Assembly: GCF_000981585.1 (NCBI RefSeq)
Contig: NZ_LN831776.1
Span: 1,069,001-1,133,000 of the forward strand
DNA from: Paenibacillus riograndensis SBR5
GTDB lineage: Bacteria > Bacillota > Bacilli > Paenibacillales > Paenibacillaceae
Direction of reading: 5' to 3'
DNA: 64,000 nt
Positions 18,727 through 28,116 of this stretch are shown here, in pieces. A program made the position numbers and the translations under genes. The notes under the pieces were generated by a model. That model was not told where the DNA came from. It saw only the letters and a list, made by a program, of their open reading frames with translations, and ran no database searches. Within the stretch, counting starts at the first letter, position 1; every line of letters starts with the position of its first letter.

Positions 18727-19947
18727 ATGAAGAAAATCAAAATCAACCCAAATCTGTCCCTTTTATTAAGCGGCCAGCTCATATCGCAGATTGGAGATAA
18801 ATTCTATGCACTTGCGCTTGCCTACTGGGTTCTCCAGACTACGGGCTCACCATCGCTGACAGGACTTGTATTATTTTTTTCCATGGCCCCGGCCATTATA
18901 ACAGGTTTATTTTCCGGAGGTATTATTGACTTCTTTAACAGAAAAAAGCTAATGGTCAACATTGATATTATCAGGGGGCTGGTTGTCTCCATAGTGGCTA
19001 TTTCATATTATGCAGGTGCATTGAATATGCCGATAATCATTACTGCACAAGTAATACTATCGATCTGTTCTGCATTCTTCGATCCTACTGTTCAAGCGGT
19101 CATACCGCAAATTGTAGAGAAAGGCGAACTGATCAGTGCCAATGCGAGAAGTCAGTTTGTTAGTGGCGTTTCGCTTGTCGTAGGGCCGTTGTTGGGCGGT
19201 ATTTGTGCAGCATGGTTGGGGTATGGTTTTATCTTTTCATTTAATGCATTCTCTTTTTTTGTAGCAGCTTTCCTTGCAGCCTCACTTGTTATCAAACCAG
19301 TTACATATACGGAGCCTTCAAAGAAAAAAATCAGGGAAAATATTCAAGAGGGTTATAAATATATTTTCAAAAACAGGAGTATAATCTTAATCGTGACAGT
19401 CGTTGCTATTTTGCACTTTTTCGTGGGTTCTGTTCAAGTAATCATGCCCGTATTTGCCCTGACTTTAAAAGGAAACGGTGCGCAAAATCTTGGGATTATT
19501 GAATCCTTTTATGGGACGGGAGTTATAGTAACAGGTTTTATTCTAAGCTTGACGAGTATAAACGGTCAGGAAAAAAAATACATGTACGGAGGCATTGGTT
19601 TTATCGGTCTGGTCTATATGGTATTCGGCATTCTTAGTAACTCGGGTGTAGATGAGGTTTTACCGTATTTTTTCATATTTTTTGCAATGAGCTCTGCGGT
19701 TGTTGTGATTAGCACTTGCTATCGCGCTATTCTACAGCAAATGGTTGAGAATGAAATGTCAGGAAGGGTCTTCGGCATAATAGGCGCTGTAGGCAATTTT
19801 ACTTATCCGGTTGCAATGCTCCTATTCGGAATAATGTTGGAATGGTTCAAATATGGTCTGCTGTTGATGTTCTGTGGATCGATAGTTATAGTTCTGGGTC
19901 TAGCTTTGTTCAAACTTAACAGAAAAAGTATTGAAGCTTCTTCATAA
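18727..19947 (+). CDS. MFS efflux transporter (DHA3 / macrolide-efflux type)
   Basis: This 406-residue protein has twelve predicted membrane helices. Opening with LLLSGQLISQIGDKFYALAL, and the loop DFFNRKKLMVNIDIIRG between helices 2 and 3, are typical of DHA3 exporters (macrolide-efflux and EntS-like). These export drugs or siderophores using the proton gradient. The start follows AGGAGG. A MerR-type gene lies 36 bases downstream and probably senses the exported compound. The pair is A+T-rich like the restriction island to its left and could have arrived with it. Confidence 0.8.
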   Translation: MKKIKINPNLSLLLSGQLISQIGDKFYALALAYWVLQTTGSPSLTGLVLFFSMAPAIITGLFSGGIIDFFNRKKLMVNIDIIRGLVVSIVAISYYAGALNMPIIITAQVILSICSAFFDPTVQAVIPQIVEKGELISANARSQFVSGVSLVVGPLLGGICAAWLGYGFIFSFNAFSFFVAAFLAASLVIKPVTYTEPSKKKIRENIQEGYKYIFKNRSIILIVTVVAILHFFVGSVQVIMPVFALTLKGNGAQNLGIIESFYGTGVIVTGFILSLTSINGQEKKYMYGGIGFIGLVYMVFGILSNSGVDEVLPYFFIFFAMSSAVVVISTCYRAILQQMVENEMSGRVFGIIGAVGNFTYPVAMLLFGIMLEWFKYGLLLMFCGSIVIVLGLALFKLNRKSIEASS

Positions 19948-19983
19948 GAGGAATGACTTCAATCCAGAAATGATGAGGTGTGT

Positions 19984-20520
19984 ATGGTAGTATCTGTGAG
20001 TAAAATAGCTGCCAGATTTGGGGTATCCAGGAGTACTTTGTTATATTATGACTCCATAAACCTGCTTAAACCATCGGCAAGGAATGAGGCGGGGTATCGG
20101 CTGTATAGTGATGCAGATGTGGAACGATTACGCAAAATCTTACTTTTCAGAAAAGCGGGCGTGTCATTGGGTGAGATTGCAAATCTATTACATGCAGAAA
20201 ACTTGGAGGTCACCGCATTGCTTTTGAAGAGAATGGGAGAACTGAACAAAGAAATAGAAGCAGTAAAAAAACAACAGGCTGTGATTATCAAATTATTAGA
20301 AAATAGTATGCTATATAAAAATTTAAAGAACCTTGATGAGTGTACATGGCTTGCAATATTGAATTCGGCAGGGATAAGCAGGAAAACGTCAGATGAATGG
20401 CATTCCGAATTTGAAAAGCATTCACCCTTACAGCATCAACTTTTCCTGGAGCTGCTCGGATTTAATGAAGAGGAAATACTTAATCAAAGGGAGCGCTATA
20501 GAGCTTTTGATAAAAGGTAG
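19984..20520 (+). CDS. MerR family transcriptional regulator
   Basis: This 178-residue protein has an N-terminal winged helix-turn-helix (ISKIAARFGVSRSTLLYYD-like, residues about 5-75, ending YRLYSDADVERLRKILLFRKAG) and a coiled helix (about 85-115). A C-terminal effector part of unknown ligand follows, without the cysteine set of metal sensors. ATG 19984 follows GATGAGGTG. It is downstream of and probably cotranscribed with the MFS exporter, which it may regulate in response to a drug. Confidence 0.82.
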   Translation: MVVSVSKIAARFGVSRSTLLYYDSINLLKPSARNEAGYRLYSDADVERLRKILLFRKAGVSLGEIANLLHAENLEVTALLLKRMGELNKEIEAVKKQQAVIIKLLENSMLYKNLKNLDECTWLAILNSAGISRKTSDEWHSEFEKHSPLQHQLFLELLGFNEEEILNQRERYRAFDKR

Positions 20521-20555
20521 TGATGTTATGAGTGAAGATGAATGAACTGGATTAA

Positions 20556-21869
20556 TTAAAGAGATTGAACAACACTATGATACTCCGCAACCACGAGTTC
20601 CCCGTCTTCAACCGCGAAAGTAAGGCTCTCTTCTGATTGGTAAAATGCCGGTTCGCTGGTTTGGGTGAGGTAAGTGATGCGCGCCGTTTTGCCCTCAATG
20701 CGGATTTCGTAATCGGCCACCCAGGGGCTGGATACACCGATGTTGTAGTTCCAGTTCTCACCGCTTCTGGCGATTTGCTCCTGCTTGAATTGTTCCTTCA
20801 TAGCTGCCGACATCATCGCATAGCGGGGGTGACCGTCACGGGAGACAAGGGCATCCGCCCAGACGGTAGCAAGCTTGTTGATCTGATCCGCTGACCCCTC
20901 CGCTTTGCCGGCCGGATTAGCCATTAATCCCACCATGAAGATTAGCGATACGATGCTGGCTGCAGCGACCGCTCCAACCTTCGGCTGTTTATAGTTCAGC
21001 ACATGTTTAATTCTGGCATGGATGCTGCTTTGGCCAAAGGCAAGCGGACTGCCGGACAGCATAGGGCCTCTTTTTACGGAAAAAGCCAGCAGCGAGTGTG
21101 AATAACCGGCCTTCGCGCCATTGCCCAGTTTGCGGAGCACGCTTTCGTCGCAGGACATCTCCATATCCTTGCTCATCAGTGTAAAAGAAATCCACATCAG
21201 CGGATTGAACCAGTGTATGACAAGCACCAGGAATGCCAACGGCTTAATCAGATAGTCCCGTCTTCGGATATGTGTCCGTTCATGCTCCAGGATATAAGTG
21301 AGCCCGTTCTCCTTGATGCCAACAGGAATCACGATTCTGGGCCGAATGAAGCCATATACAAAAGGTGTAGTGATTCGGTCCGATTCAAAAACATTTCCCT
21401 CCACCAGCGTTGCAGTTCTCAGCTTATGTATGATTTTGAGATAGGCGATCACGCTGTAGCTGAGCAGCAGAACGATGCCAACCAGCCAGACCATGGCGGC
21501 AAGCTCCATAATGAATTGCATGGGATTCACGCTTGCGGCAGGAGTGGCAGAGGGCAGAGAAGCTTTGACCGCTTGATTGATGACGTCCGTCCCGATGTTG
21601 ACCGCAGGGTTATTCATTAAGCCGATTTGAGTTGGGATATATTCCATTGCTCCGCTCCCCGCTGGAACACTAGGTGCCAAAAAGCTCAGAAAGCTGAAGC
21701 CGGAACTAAAACTAAAAGGAAGTACCAGCCGGACGAGTACTGCCACCCATAATGTATAAGCGAAGACCTTGGGCGCTTTGCGGAAAAGCAGGCGGACGAT
21801 GATCACGGCAATGGCGGCATAACTTGCGGTAATACTCATATTCAGAATGGCGATGAACCACGCGGTCAT
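20556..21869 (-). CDS. BlaR1/MecR1-type membrane metallopeptidase (M56 family)
   Basis: This 437-residue protein has three to four N-terminal membrane helices and a cytoplasmic zinc protease segment with HERTH (HExxH, about residue 197). CDESVLRKLG lies a little further on. A last helix (about 305-325) is followed by a 110-residue exported C-terminal domain. That domain does not look like the penicillin-binding sensor of true BlaR1, so the signal may not be a beta-lactam. M56 proteins cleave or inactivate their BlaI-type repressor when stimulated. Its ATG overlaps the repressor stop as ATGA. Confidence 0.82.
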   Translation of the reverse strand: MTAWFIAILNMSITASYAAIAVIIVRLLFRKAPKVFAYTLWVAVLVRLVLPFSFSSGFSFLSFLAPSVPAGSGAMEYIPTQIGLMNNPAVNIGTDVINQAVKASLPSATPAASVNPMQFIMELAAMVWLVGIVLLLSYSVIAYLKIIHKLRTATLVEGNVFESDRITTPFVYGFIRPRIVIPVGIKENGLTYILEHERTHIRRRDYLIKPLAFLVLVIHWFNPLMWISFTLMSKDMEMSCDESVLRKLGNGAKAGYSHSLLAFSVKRGPMLSGSPLAFGQSSIHARIKHVLNYKQPKVGAVAAASIVSLIFMVGLMANPAGKAEGSADQINKLATVWADALVSRDGHPRYAMMSAAMKEQFKQEQIARSGENWNYNIGVSSPWVADYEIRIEGKTARITYLTQTSEPAFYQSEESLTFAVEDGELVVAEYHSVVQSL

Positions 21870-22225
21870 TTTGTTGCCTCCTCAATAATGCGTTTGAGCT
21901 GTTCTGCTTCTTTGGGGGAGATCTGGCGGTTACCCAGAAAGGCAGTTAGAAATTTCGGCAATGAACCGTCAAAGGCTTTGTCGAGCAGGGCTTCACTCTC
22001 ATACCTCTGAGCCTCCTCGCGTTTAATCAGGGCAGACACCACGGCATTTTCATTTTGCAGAATCCCCCGTTCACATAGCTTTCTGAGCACGGTGTAGGTC
22101 GTGGATTTTTTCCAGCCCAACTTGCTGTGACACAGCTTCACCAGCCCGGTTGAATTAATCGGTTCGTTCTCCCAAATGAGCGATACAAATTTATATTCCG
22201 CATCAAACAGTTTATACGGCTCCAT
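21866..22225 (-). CDS. BlaI/MecI/CopY family repressor
   Basis: This 119-residue protein opens with DAEYKFVSLIWENEPINSTGLVKLC and has the winged-helix pattern GWKKSTTYTVLRKLCERGIL typical of BlaI repressors. A C-terminal dimerisation helix ends FLTAFLGNRQISPKEAEQLKR-like. It starts after GAGGTGAAATGA. Two 16-bp dyads at 22247 and 22275 lie just upstream of its start and are probably its operators. It is the first gene of the pair with the M56 peptidase, the usual order for this two-gene switch. Confidence 0.88.
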   Translation of the reverse strand: MEPYKLFDAEYKFVSLIWENEPINSTGLVKLCHSKLGWKKSTTYTVLRKLCERGILQNENAVVSALIKREEAQRYESEALLDKAFDGSLPKFLTAFLGNRQISPKEAEQLKRIIEEATK

Positions 22226-22246
22226 TCATTTCACCTCAAGTTCCAA

Positions 22247-22262
22247 GTTTATTGTAATAGAC
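22247..22262. promoter_or_regulatory. Probable BlaI-type operator 1
   Basis: GTTTATTGTAATAGAC is a near-perfect dyad (GTyTATT / AATArAC arms) 21 bases upstream of the blaI-like start codon. It resembles the second site at 22275. Confidence 0.55.
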
Positions 22263-22274
22263 CTTTGATTAGGA

Positions 22275-22290
22275 GCTTATTGGAGTAGAC
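22275..22290. promoter_or_regulatory. Probable BlaI-type operator 2
   Basis: GCTTATTGGAGTAGAC has the same layout as the site at 22247 and is 28 bases from it start to start. Paired sites upstream of a BlaI-type gene fit autorepression. Confidence 0.5.
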
Positions 22291-22352
22291 CTGCTTTGTC
22301 AAGCACGGGGAGCAAGAAAAAGGGTTGTAAAAAATTAAGGGAGGGTTCAAAA

Positions 22353-22958
22353 ATGGATCGGGAAGAAACGCGAAGACCACTTGATGCAGACTCCTCGGAG
22401 TTTCTGGATATCTCCATCCGGGAAATGACGGCTGAGGATCAGGGCTGCTGGACGGACATGGACGATTCCTTTATCGTAGATTCGGCTCTTGTCCTTTCAT
22501 TTATAGCGAGTCAGTTCACATATACCGTGGAAGACATTCCAATCTATGAGAAAAGATACTTGGAAGAAACCCCTGAGCAGGCAGACGAAATAGACGATTC
22601 TGAGTACATCAATAACCCCGATCAAGTGGTTTATTTGGCTTTTGCGGAACAACAGGCGGTGGGGCGAATAGTATTGAAAAAGAATTGGAACCGCTATGCC
22701 CTTATTGACATGATCCAGGTGGACAAGCCATTCAGAAGGCATGGGATCGGCAGACAACTGATGGAACAGGCCAAGTGCTGGGCGTTGGAGCGGGGATTGC
22801 CTGGAGTTATGCTGGAAACGCAGAGCATCAATGTGCGGGCATGCAGGTTCTATGAGAGCTGCGGGTTTGTAATTGGCGGGTTTGATCAATATGTGTATAA
22901 AGGAATCCCGGCAGTCAGCGGAGAGGTTGCGGTGTACTGGTATCTGCATTTTGAATAG
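22353..22958 (+). CDS. satA: GNAT acetyltransferase, streptothricin acetyltransferase (SatA) homologue
   Basis: This 201-residue GNAT enzyme has the acetyl-CoA loop RRHGIGRQLMEQA (about residues 130-142). Its C-terminal pattern LETQSINVRACRFYESCGF, then GGFDQYVYKG and EVAVYWYLHF, matches SatA/YyaR of Bacillus. Those enzymes acetylate the beta-lysine group of streptothricin and give resistance. ATG 22353 follows AAGGGAGGG; an upstream in-frame start at 22296 lacks a ribosome binding site. The match is by family pattern, so activity on streptothricin is inferred. Confidence 0.78.
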   Translation: MDREETRRPLDADSSEFLDISIREMTAEDQGCWTDMDDSFIVDSALVLSFIASQFTYTVEDIPIYEKRYLEETPEQADEIDDSEYINNPDQVVYLAFAEQQAVGRIVLKKNWNRYALIDMIQVDKPFRRHGIGRQLMEQAKCWALERGLPGVMLETQSINVRACRFYESCGFVIGGFDQYVYKGIPAVSGEVAVYWYLHFE

Positions 22959-23131
22959 AGGGGTGCAGCGTCTAGATTCAGGTAGTCAGACAGTGTGGGT
23001 GGAAAAGAGTACAAATACCAAGAAGCCGTGCGGCCAACACGGCTCCCGGAGCATGGCCGCTTTGAGGTCGGCGGCTTAAAAAAGTCTTACCTGCGGCAAT
23101 GGGAAGCTACCTTTGACCGGGTAGATTGCTT

Positions 23132-23367
23132 CAACAACGGCAGAAATGCCGTTGTTGAGCCGCCAGCGTATACGCGGGCTACATGGCGGAATGAGAGGTA
23201 AAAGTACCTCTGATTTCAGCGTACGCGGGCAATATGGCGGAATGATAGGTAAAAAGTACCTCTGATTTCGGCGCCCGGGCAGATTGCCTGGAAACAACGG
23301 TAAAAATGCCGTTGTTGGAGCACTGCGAGGCAGTTTGACCAGAAACAACGGCAAAACTGCCGTTGTT
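23132..23367. repeat. Three AACAACGGCA / TGCCGTTGTT hairpins
   Basis: Near-identical palindromes lie at 23132-23157, 23293-23316 and 23344-23367, each with a four-base loop. A lone right arm (CCGTTGTT) follows at about 23388-23395. They fill, with the tandem pair at 23164, the 462-base gap 22959-23420 between satA and the LysR gene. These look like intergenic REP/BOX-type palindromes; the last may also help end transcription of the two converging genes. Confidence 0.65.
23164..23270. repeat. Tandem pair of ~54-bp units, each with an AGGTA/TACCT hairpin
   Basis: The block beginning CAGCGTATACGCGGGC and ending CTCTGATTTC occurs twice in succession (about 23164-23218 and 23218-23270) with small differences. 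Each contains ATGGCGGAATGA followed by a hairpin (AGAGGTA/TACCTCT at 23194-23211 in the first). No coding or CRISPR character. Confidence 0.6.
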
Positions 23368-23420
23368 AGGCCGCCCCCTGGCAGTTTACCGTTGTTTTCC
23401 CCGGCCTCCCCCGGCCCACT

Positions 23421-24302
23421 CTACTTCGTAAGCTCAATAAACTTGCTGGCCGCAGTCGTCAGCGGCATGTTGCGCATGGTCATCATGCCCACCTGGGCAG
23501 GGGGGAGCTGTACGTCGAGCTGAATTTCGAAGAGGGAGCCCTCTTCCAGCTCCTTGGACACGAATTCCCGCGTGACGAAGGAGATGCCGAGTCCTTTGCG
23601 GGCAAATTCGATCAGCAGGCCCACGCTGCCTACCTCAAATTCCGGCTTCAGCTCGTAGCCGTAACCCCGGAACAAGTCTGTAATGGCCATCCGTGCACGG
23701 CTGCTGCGGGAGAAGAGGATGATGGGATATTGAAGCAGCTCTTCAATAGAGAGCACCTTCTGATTCAGCCCGGCATAGTGGCTGCCCGCAATGAAGCAGT
23801 CCTGGAGCTGAAGCCCCTGCCGCACTTCAAGCTGGGGATCGGTGATCGGCATGCGTACAACGCCCAGGTCAACTAGGCCTTCTTTTAAATAAGAGATGAC
23901 TTCGGGTGTAGTCCCGTGGATCAGATGCAGCCGGATGCCGGGGTAGCGCTGGTGAAAGACTTCGATGAAGGGCAGCAGATAATGCTTGAACAGGGAATCA
24001 CTGCCGCCAATCCGCAGCTCGCCGTTGTCGAGGTTTTTGAGCTCGGCCATCTTCTTCTCGGCCTGGGTGATGAGAATGTGCGATTGCTCAATATAGGAGT
24101 ACAAGGTGGCGCCCTCCGGTGTCAGTACCACGCCTTTGGAATTCCGGGTAAACAGGGTCAGGCCAAAGCTGTCTTCCAGTTGCTTGATCGCATGGCTGAC
24201 GCTGGGCTGGGTAATGTAGAGGGATTTGGCGGCCTGGGTCAGGCTTCCGGTCTTTGCTGCCCAGTAAAAAACCTTATACAGCTCAAAGTTGTTCATAGAC
24301 AT
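23421..24302 (-). CDS. LysR family transcriptional regulator divergent from zwf
   Basis: This 293-residue protein has an N-terminal LysR winged helix (NFELYKVFYWAAKTGSLTQA, then QPSVSHAIKQLEDSFGLTLF, residues about 4-62). A periplasmic-binding-like effector domain follows (about 90-290). The start follows CAGGAG. It is divergent from the zwf-tal-gnd operon with only about 100 bases between the starts, the classical LysR arrangement. It therefore probably controls the pentose phosphate genes and itself. Effector unknown. Confidence 0.85.
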   Translation of the reverse strand: MSMNNFELYKVFYWAAKTGSLTQAAKSLYITQPSVSHAIKQLEDSFGLTLFTRNSKGVVLTPEGATLYSYIEQSHILITQAEKKMAELKNLDNGELRIGGSDSLFKHYLLPFIEVFHQRYPGIRLHLIHGTTPEVISYLKEGLVDLGVVRMPITDPQLEVRQGLQLQDCFIAGSHYAGLNQKVLSIEELLQYPIILFSRSSRARMAITDLFRGYGYELKPEFEVGSVGLLIEFARKGLGISFVTREFVSKELEEGSLFEIQLDVQLPPAQVGMMTMRNMPLTTAASKFIELTK

Positions 24303-24401
24303 GGTCTATAGCTCCTGTGAAATATATTAATTACTTGCATGGTTCGTATTTGTATTATAGTGTACTCAGGAAAGATAAACCAGAGCAGAAGGAGAATGGA
24401 G

Positions 24402-25913
24402 ATGGAGGCAACTACATTTGTTTTGTTTGGAGCGACAGGAGACTTGGCCCGAAGAAAGATCTATCCTGCGCTGTATAATTTATATCTCGACCACAAGCTG
24501 CACCATTCATTCTCTGTGATTGGTCTTGGCAGAAGAGAAGTGGCTGATGAAGCCTTTCAGGCTATGGTGGAGCGGTCGATCCGGGACTTTTCCCGGCGGG
24601 AAGTGAATGATTCTGCGTCCGTGCGCGGCTTCCTGAAGGCCTTCCGATATAATGTGCTGGATGTGGGGCACACCGAAGATTATCTTAAGCTGCTGCAGCG
24701 GGTTGAACAGCTGGAAGCGGATATGGGCGGTTCCCCGAACCGGATGTTCTATTTATCCGTCGGTCCTGAGTTTTTTGAACCGATTGCTTTGAATATCAAG
24801 GAGAGCGGTCTGGGTGCCGCCAAAGGATGGAAACGCCTGGTGATTGAAAAGCCCTTCGGCCATGATCTGCAATCGGCCCAGGAGCTGAATCTGAAGCTGA
24901 GCGAGGCTTTTACCGAGGATGAAATTTTCCGGATCGACCATTACCTGGGCAAACCGATGGTGCAGGAGCTGGATGTGTTCCAGCAGACGAATCCGGTGCT
25001 TCATGCCCTCTGGAACAACCGCTACATTGCCAATGTGCAGATTACCGCAGGCGAAACGGTGGGCGTGGAAGAAAGAGCGGGCTATTACGATCATGTGGGT
25101 GCGCTGAGAGACATGTTCCAGAATCATATGCTGCAGCTGCTGATGATGCTGGCGATCCGCCTGCCGAAAGACAGCACAGCAGACGAAGTGCGCTTCAAAA
25201 AGAAAGAAGTGATGGAGTCCCTGGAGCCGCTGGAAGAAGCCGATGTCCAGTTCAATGTAATCCGCGGGCAGTATACCGCAGGCACAATCCAAGGTAAGCC
25301 AGTCCTGGGCTACACCTCTGAACCGGGAATTCCGGCCGATTCGCAGAACGATACCTTTATTGCCGCCAGATTGCAGATTGACGATCCCTTCTGGAAGGGT
25401 GTGCCTTTCTATATCCGGACCGGGAAGAGAATGAAAGAGAAATCGACGCGTATTGTCATTGAGTTCAAAGAGCCGCTGAAGCAGAACTCGTCAGCTGCCG
25501 AGGATGATATCCCTAATCTGCTGGTGTTCGAGATCAGTCCGAACGAGGGAATTACCCTGCAGCTCAAGGCCAGAGATCCTCAGCACAAAGGGAAGTTCAA
25601 AGCGATGCACATTGACTTTCACACCAGTTCTATTGAAGTGCCGGAGGCTTATGAGAATCTGATTTATGATGCGCTGCACGGAGATCCGTCGTTCTTTGCG
25701 CATTGGAATGAGGTAGAGCTGTCCTGGAAATGGGTGCAGCCGATCCTGAATGCTTTTGCCAAGAATAGCGTTCCTCTCTATCATTATGCAGCCGGGACGT
25801 TTGGACCTGCCGAATCAGACCAGCTGCTTGCAGAGAACGGGCATCACTGGTGGCTTGATTCTGCTGTGGAAGAAGAAGGCGAGCTTGCGCTGCCTGTTGC
25901 TTCAAATTTTTAA
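24402..25913 (+). CDS. zwf: Glucose-6-phosphate 1-dehydrogenase
   Basis: This 503-residue enzyme oxidises glucose 6-phosphate to 6-phosphogluconolactone, making NADPH, the entry step of the oxidative pentose phosphate pathway. The NADP-binding motif GATGDLARRK is at residues about 9-18. The active-site motif RIDHYLGK, with its catalytic His and Lys, lies near residue 180. A late IRTGKRM also fits the family. ATG 24402 has AAGGAG at a good distance; ATG 24396 is too close to it. It is the first gene of zwf-tal-gnd; no lactonase gene is present. Confidence 0.95.
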   Translation: MEATTFVLFGATGDLARRKIYPALYNLYLDHKLHHSFSVIGLGRREVADEAFQAMVERSIRDFSRREVNDSASVRGFLKAFRYNVLDVGHTEDYLKLLQRVEQLEADMGGSPNRMFYLSVGPEFFEPIALNIKESGLGAAKGWKRLVIEKPFGHDLQSAQELNLKLSEAFTEDEIFRIDHYLGKPMVQELDVFQQTNPVLHALWNNRYIANVQITAGETVGVEERAGYYDHVGALRDMFQNHMLQLLMMLAIRLPKDSTADEVRFKKKEVMESLEPLEEADVQFNVIRGQYTAGTIQGKPVLGYTSEPGIPADSQNDTFIAARLQIDDPFWKGVPFYIRTGKRMKEKSTRIVIEFKEPLKQNSSAAEDDIPNLLVFEISPNEGITLQLKARDPQHKGKFKAMHIDFHTSSIEVPEAYENLIYDALHGDPSFFAHWNEVELSWKWVQPILNAFAKNSVPLYHYAAGTFGPAESDQLLAENGHHWWLDSAVEEEGELALPVASNF

Positions 25914-25952
25914 TACTACAATTAGTTCAATTAAAAATGGAGGTTTAAGAAT

Positions 25953-26621
25953 ATGAAATTTTTTATCGATACCGCTAATGTGGAAGACATCAAAAAAGCA
26001 TACCAAATCGGTGTTTTGTCCGGAGTCACAACGAATCCATCACTGGTTGCCAAAGAAGGCGTGAAATTCGAAGACCGCATTGCAGAAATTCTGCGCACCG
26101 TGCCTGAGGTGGAGTCTGTGTCTGCCGAAGTGACGCCGGATGCGGTTACCGCTGAAGAGATGATCGCACAGGCGAATGAACTGATCAAGATCAACAACTA
26201 TGACAAAAACATCACGATCAAGCTCCCGATGACGCTCGCAGGTCTGGAAGCCTGCCGTTACCTCACTCAAAAAGGTGTAAAAACCAACGTGACGCTGATC
26301 TTCACTGTGAACCAGGCGCTGCTCGCTGCCCGTGCAGGAGCTACCTATGTATCGCCGTTCCTGGGCCGTCTAGATGATATCTCCGAGGATGGAGTCCAAT
26401 TGATCGTAAAAGTTGCCGAGCTGTTCCGTATTCATAACCTGGACGCGCAGATTATCGCAGCTTCGGTCCGCCATCCGGACCACGTAACCCGCGTAGCCAT
26501 GGCTGGTGCGCATATTGCCACCATTCCGTTCAGCGTGATCGAGCAAATCTCCAAGCATCCGCTGACCGATCAGGGGCTGGAGAAATTCGCTGCCGACTGG
26601 AAAAAAGCGCCGCAGGTTTAA
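25953..26621 (+). CDS. tal: Transaldolase, short (TalC/fructose-6-phosphate aldolase-like) family
   Basis: This 222-residue TIM-barrel enzyme belongs to the short transaldolase subfamily. It has an N-terminal [27 protein letters not shown], and the Schiff-base lysine in ITIKLPMT (about residue 88). It moves a three-carbon dihydroxyacetone unit between sugar phosphates in the non-oxidative pentose phosphate pathway. The start follows TGGAGG. It lies 39 bases after zwf and 30 before gnd in one operon. Confidence 0.93.
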   Translation: MKFFIDTANVEDIKKAYQIGVLSGVTTNPSLVAKEGVKFEDRIAEILRTVPEVESVSAEVTPDAVTAEEMIAQANELIKINNYDKNITIKLPMTLAGLEACRYLTQKGVKTNVTLIFTVNQALLAARAGATYVSPFLGRLDDISEDGVQLIVKVAELFRIHNLDAQIIAASVRHPDHVTRVAMAGAHIATIPFSVIEQISKHPLTDQGLEKFAADWKKAPQV

Positions 26622-26651
26622 TACAGCACATATCATAGGAGGTCATGGACG

Positions 26652-28067
26652 ATGGGGAAACAGCAGATTGGTGTGGTCGGCTTAGCCGTTATGGGTAAGA
26701 ATCTGGCCTTGAATATGGAGAGCAAAGGGTTTTCGGTGGCCCTCTACAACCGTTCCCGGGAGAAGACGGATGAACTGCTTGCGGAAGCAGCAGGCAAAAA
26801 CTTCACAGGTGCCTACAGCATCGAAGAGTTTGTCCAGTCCCTGGAGACGCCGCGCAAAATCATGATTATGGTCAAGGCCGGCAAGCCGACAGATGATACG
26901 ATTCAGCAACTGGTGCCGCATCTGTCGCCAGGGGATATCCTGATTGACGGCGGCAACGCCTTTTTCCCGGATACGCAAAGACGGAATAAGGAGCTTCAGG
27001 CTCAAGGCTTCCGCTTCATCGGGGCCGGGGTATCCGGCGGTGAAGAAGGGGCGCTGAAAGGACCAGCCATCATGCCGGGCGGGCAAAAGGATGCCTACGA
27101 GCTGGTAGAACCGATCCTGACGGCAATTTCGGCCAAAGTGGACGGGGACCCTTGTTCGACCTACATCGGCGAAGATGGTGCCGGGCACTATGTCAAAATG
27201 GTGCATAACGGCATTGAATACGGCGACATGCAGCTCATCGGCGAAGCGTATCAACTGCTGAAGGATGTACTCGGCCTGGATACCGCTGAATTGCATGAGA
27301 TTTTCTCGGAATGGAACCGCGGGGAGCTGAGCAGCTATCTGATTGAAATCACGGCTGATATTTTCGCCAAGGCTGACCCGGATACCGGCAAACCGATGGT
27401 TGATGTAATCCTGGATTCCGCCGGACAAAAGGGAACAGGCAAATGGACGAGCCAAAATGCCCTCGACCTGGGTGTTCCGCTGTCCATCATTACCGAATCC
27501 GTCTTTGCCCGGTTCATCTCAGCGATGAAGGAAGAACGTGTGGCTGCAAGCAAACGCCTGAAGGGTCCTGCGGTCAAGGGGTATGACGGCGATGCCAAGG
27601 AGTTCATCGAAGCGGTCCGCAAAGCGCTGTATGCCAGCAAAATCGCCTCCTACGCCCAGGGCTTTGCCCAAATGAGAGTGGCTTCGGACGAATATAACTG
27701 GAACCTCAACTATGGCAGCATTGCGATGATTTTCCGCGGGGGCTGCATTATCCGCGCAGGCTTCCTGCAAAACATCAAGGACGCCTATGACCGCGACCCT
27801 GAACTCAAGAACCTGTTCCTGGACGAATACTTCAGCAGCGTGGTGCACAACTACCAGGAAGCCTGGCGGGATGTGGTGGCGCTTGCCGTCAAAAGAGGAA
27901 TCCCGGTTCCGGCGTTTGCCTCCGGCCTGGCCTATTATGACAGCTACCGTTCCGAACGCCTTCCCGCCAACCTGCTGCAGGCGCAAAGAGATTATTTTGG
28001 AGCGCATACCTTTGAGCGGCTGGACCAGCCGGGGAGCTTCCATTTTCAATGGATGGACCAGAACTGA
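26652..28067 (+). CDS. gnd: 6-phosphogluconate dehydrogenase, decarboxylating
   Basis: This 471-residue enzyme converts 6-phosphogluconate to ribulose 5-phosphate and CO2 with formation of NAD(P)H. It shows the Rossmann motif [13 protein letters not shown] (residues about 10-22), [25 protein letters not shown] substrate loop near 130, and [15 protein letters not shown] with the catalytic Lys (about 183). [11 protein letters not shown] lies near 260. Length is standard. It ends the zwf-tal-gnd operon, followed by a strong terminator. Confidence 0.95.
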   Translation: MGKQQIGVVGLAVMGKNLALNMESKGFSVALYNRSREKTDELLAEAAGKNFTGAYSIEEFVQSLETPRKIMIMVKAGKPTDDTIQQLVPHLSPGDILIDGGNAFFPDTQRRNKELQAQGFRFIGAGVSGGEEGALKGPAIMPGGQKDAYELVEPILTAISAKVDGDPCSTYIGEDGAGHYVKMVHNGIEYGDMQLIGEAYQLLKDVLGLDTAELHEIFSEWNRGELSSYLIEITADIFAKADPDTGKPMVDVILDSAGQKGTGKWTSQNALDLGVPLSIITESVFARFISAMKEERVAASKRLKGPAVKGYDGDAKEFIEAVRKALYASKIASYAQGFAQMRVASDEYNWNLNYGSIAMIFRGGCIIRAGFLQNIKDAYDRDPELKNLFLDEYFSSVVHNYQEAWRDVVALAVKRGIPVPAFASGLAYYDSYRSERLPANLLQAQRDYFGAHTFERLDQPGSFHFQWMDQN

Positions 28068-28087
28068 TCAGATAAGATTAAACCATA

Positions 28088-28113
28088 AAGCCCGGGCCTG
28101 CGCCCGGGCTTTT
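28088..28113 (+). terminator. Rho-independent terminator of zwf-tal-gnd
   Basis: AAGCCCGGGC (28088-28097) pairs perfectly with 28102-28111 around CTGC, followed by T residues. The MITE-like copy B starts four bases later. Confidence 0.85.
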
Positions 28114-28116
28114 GTG

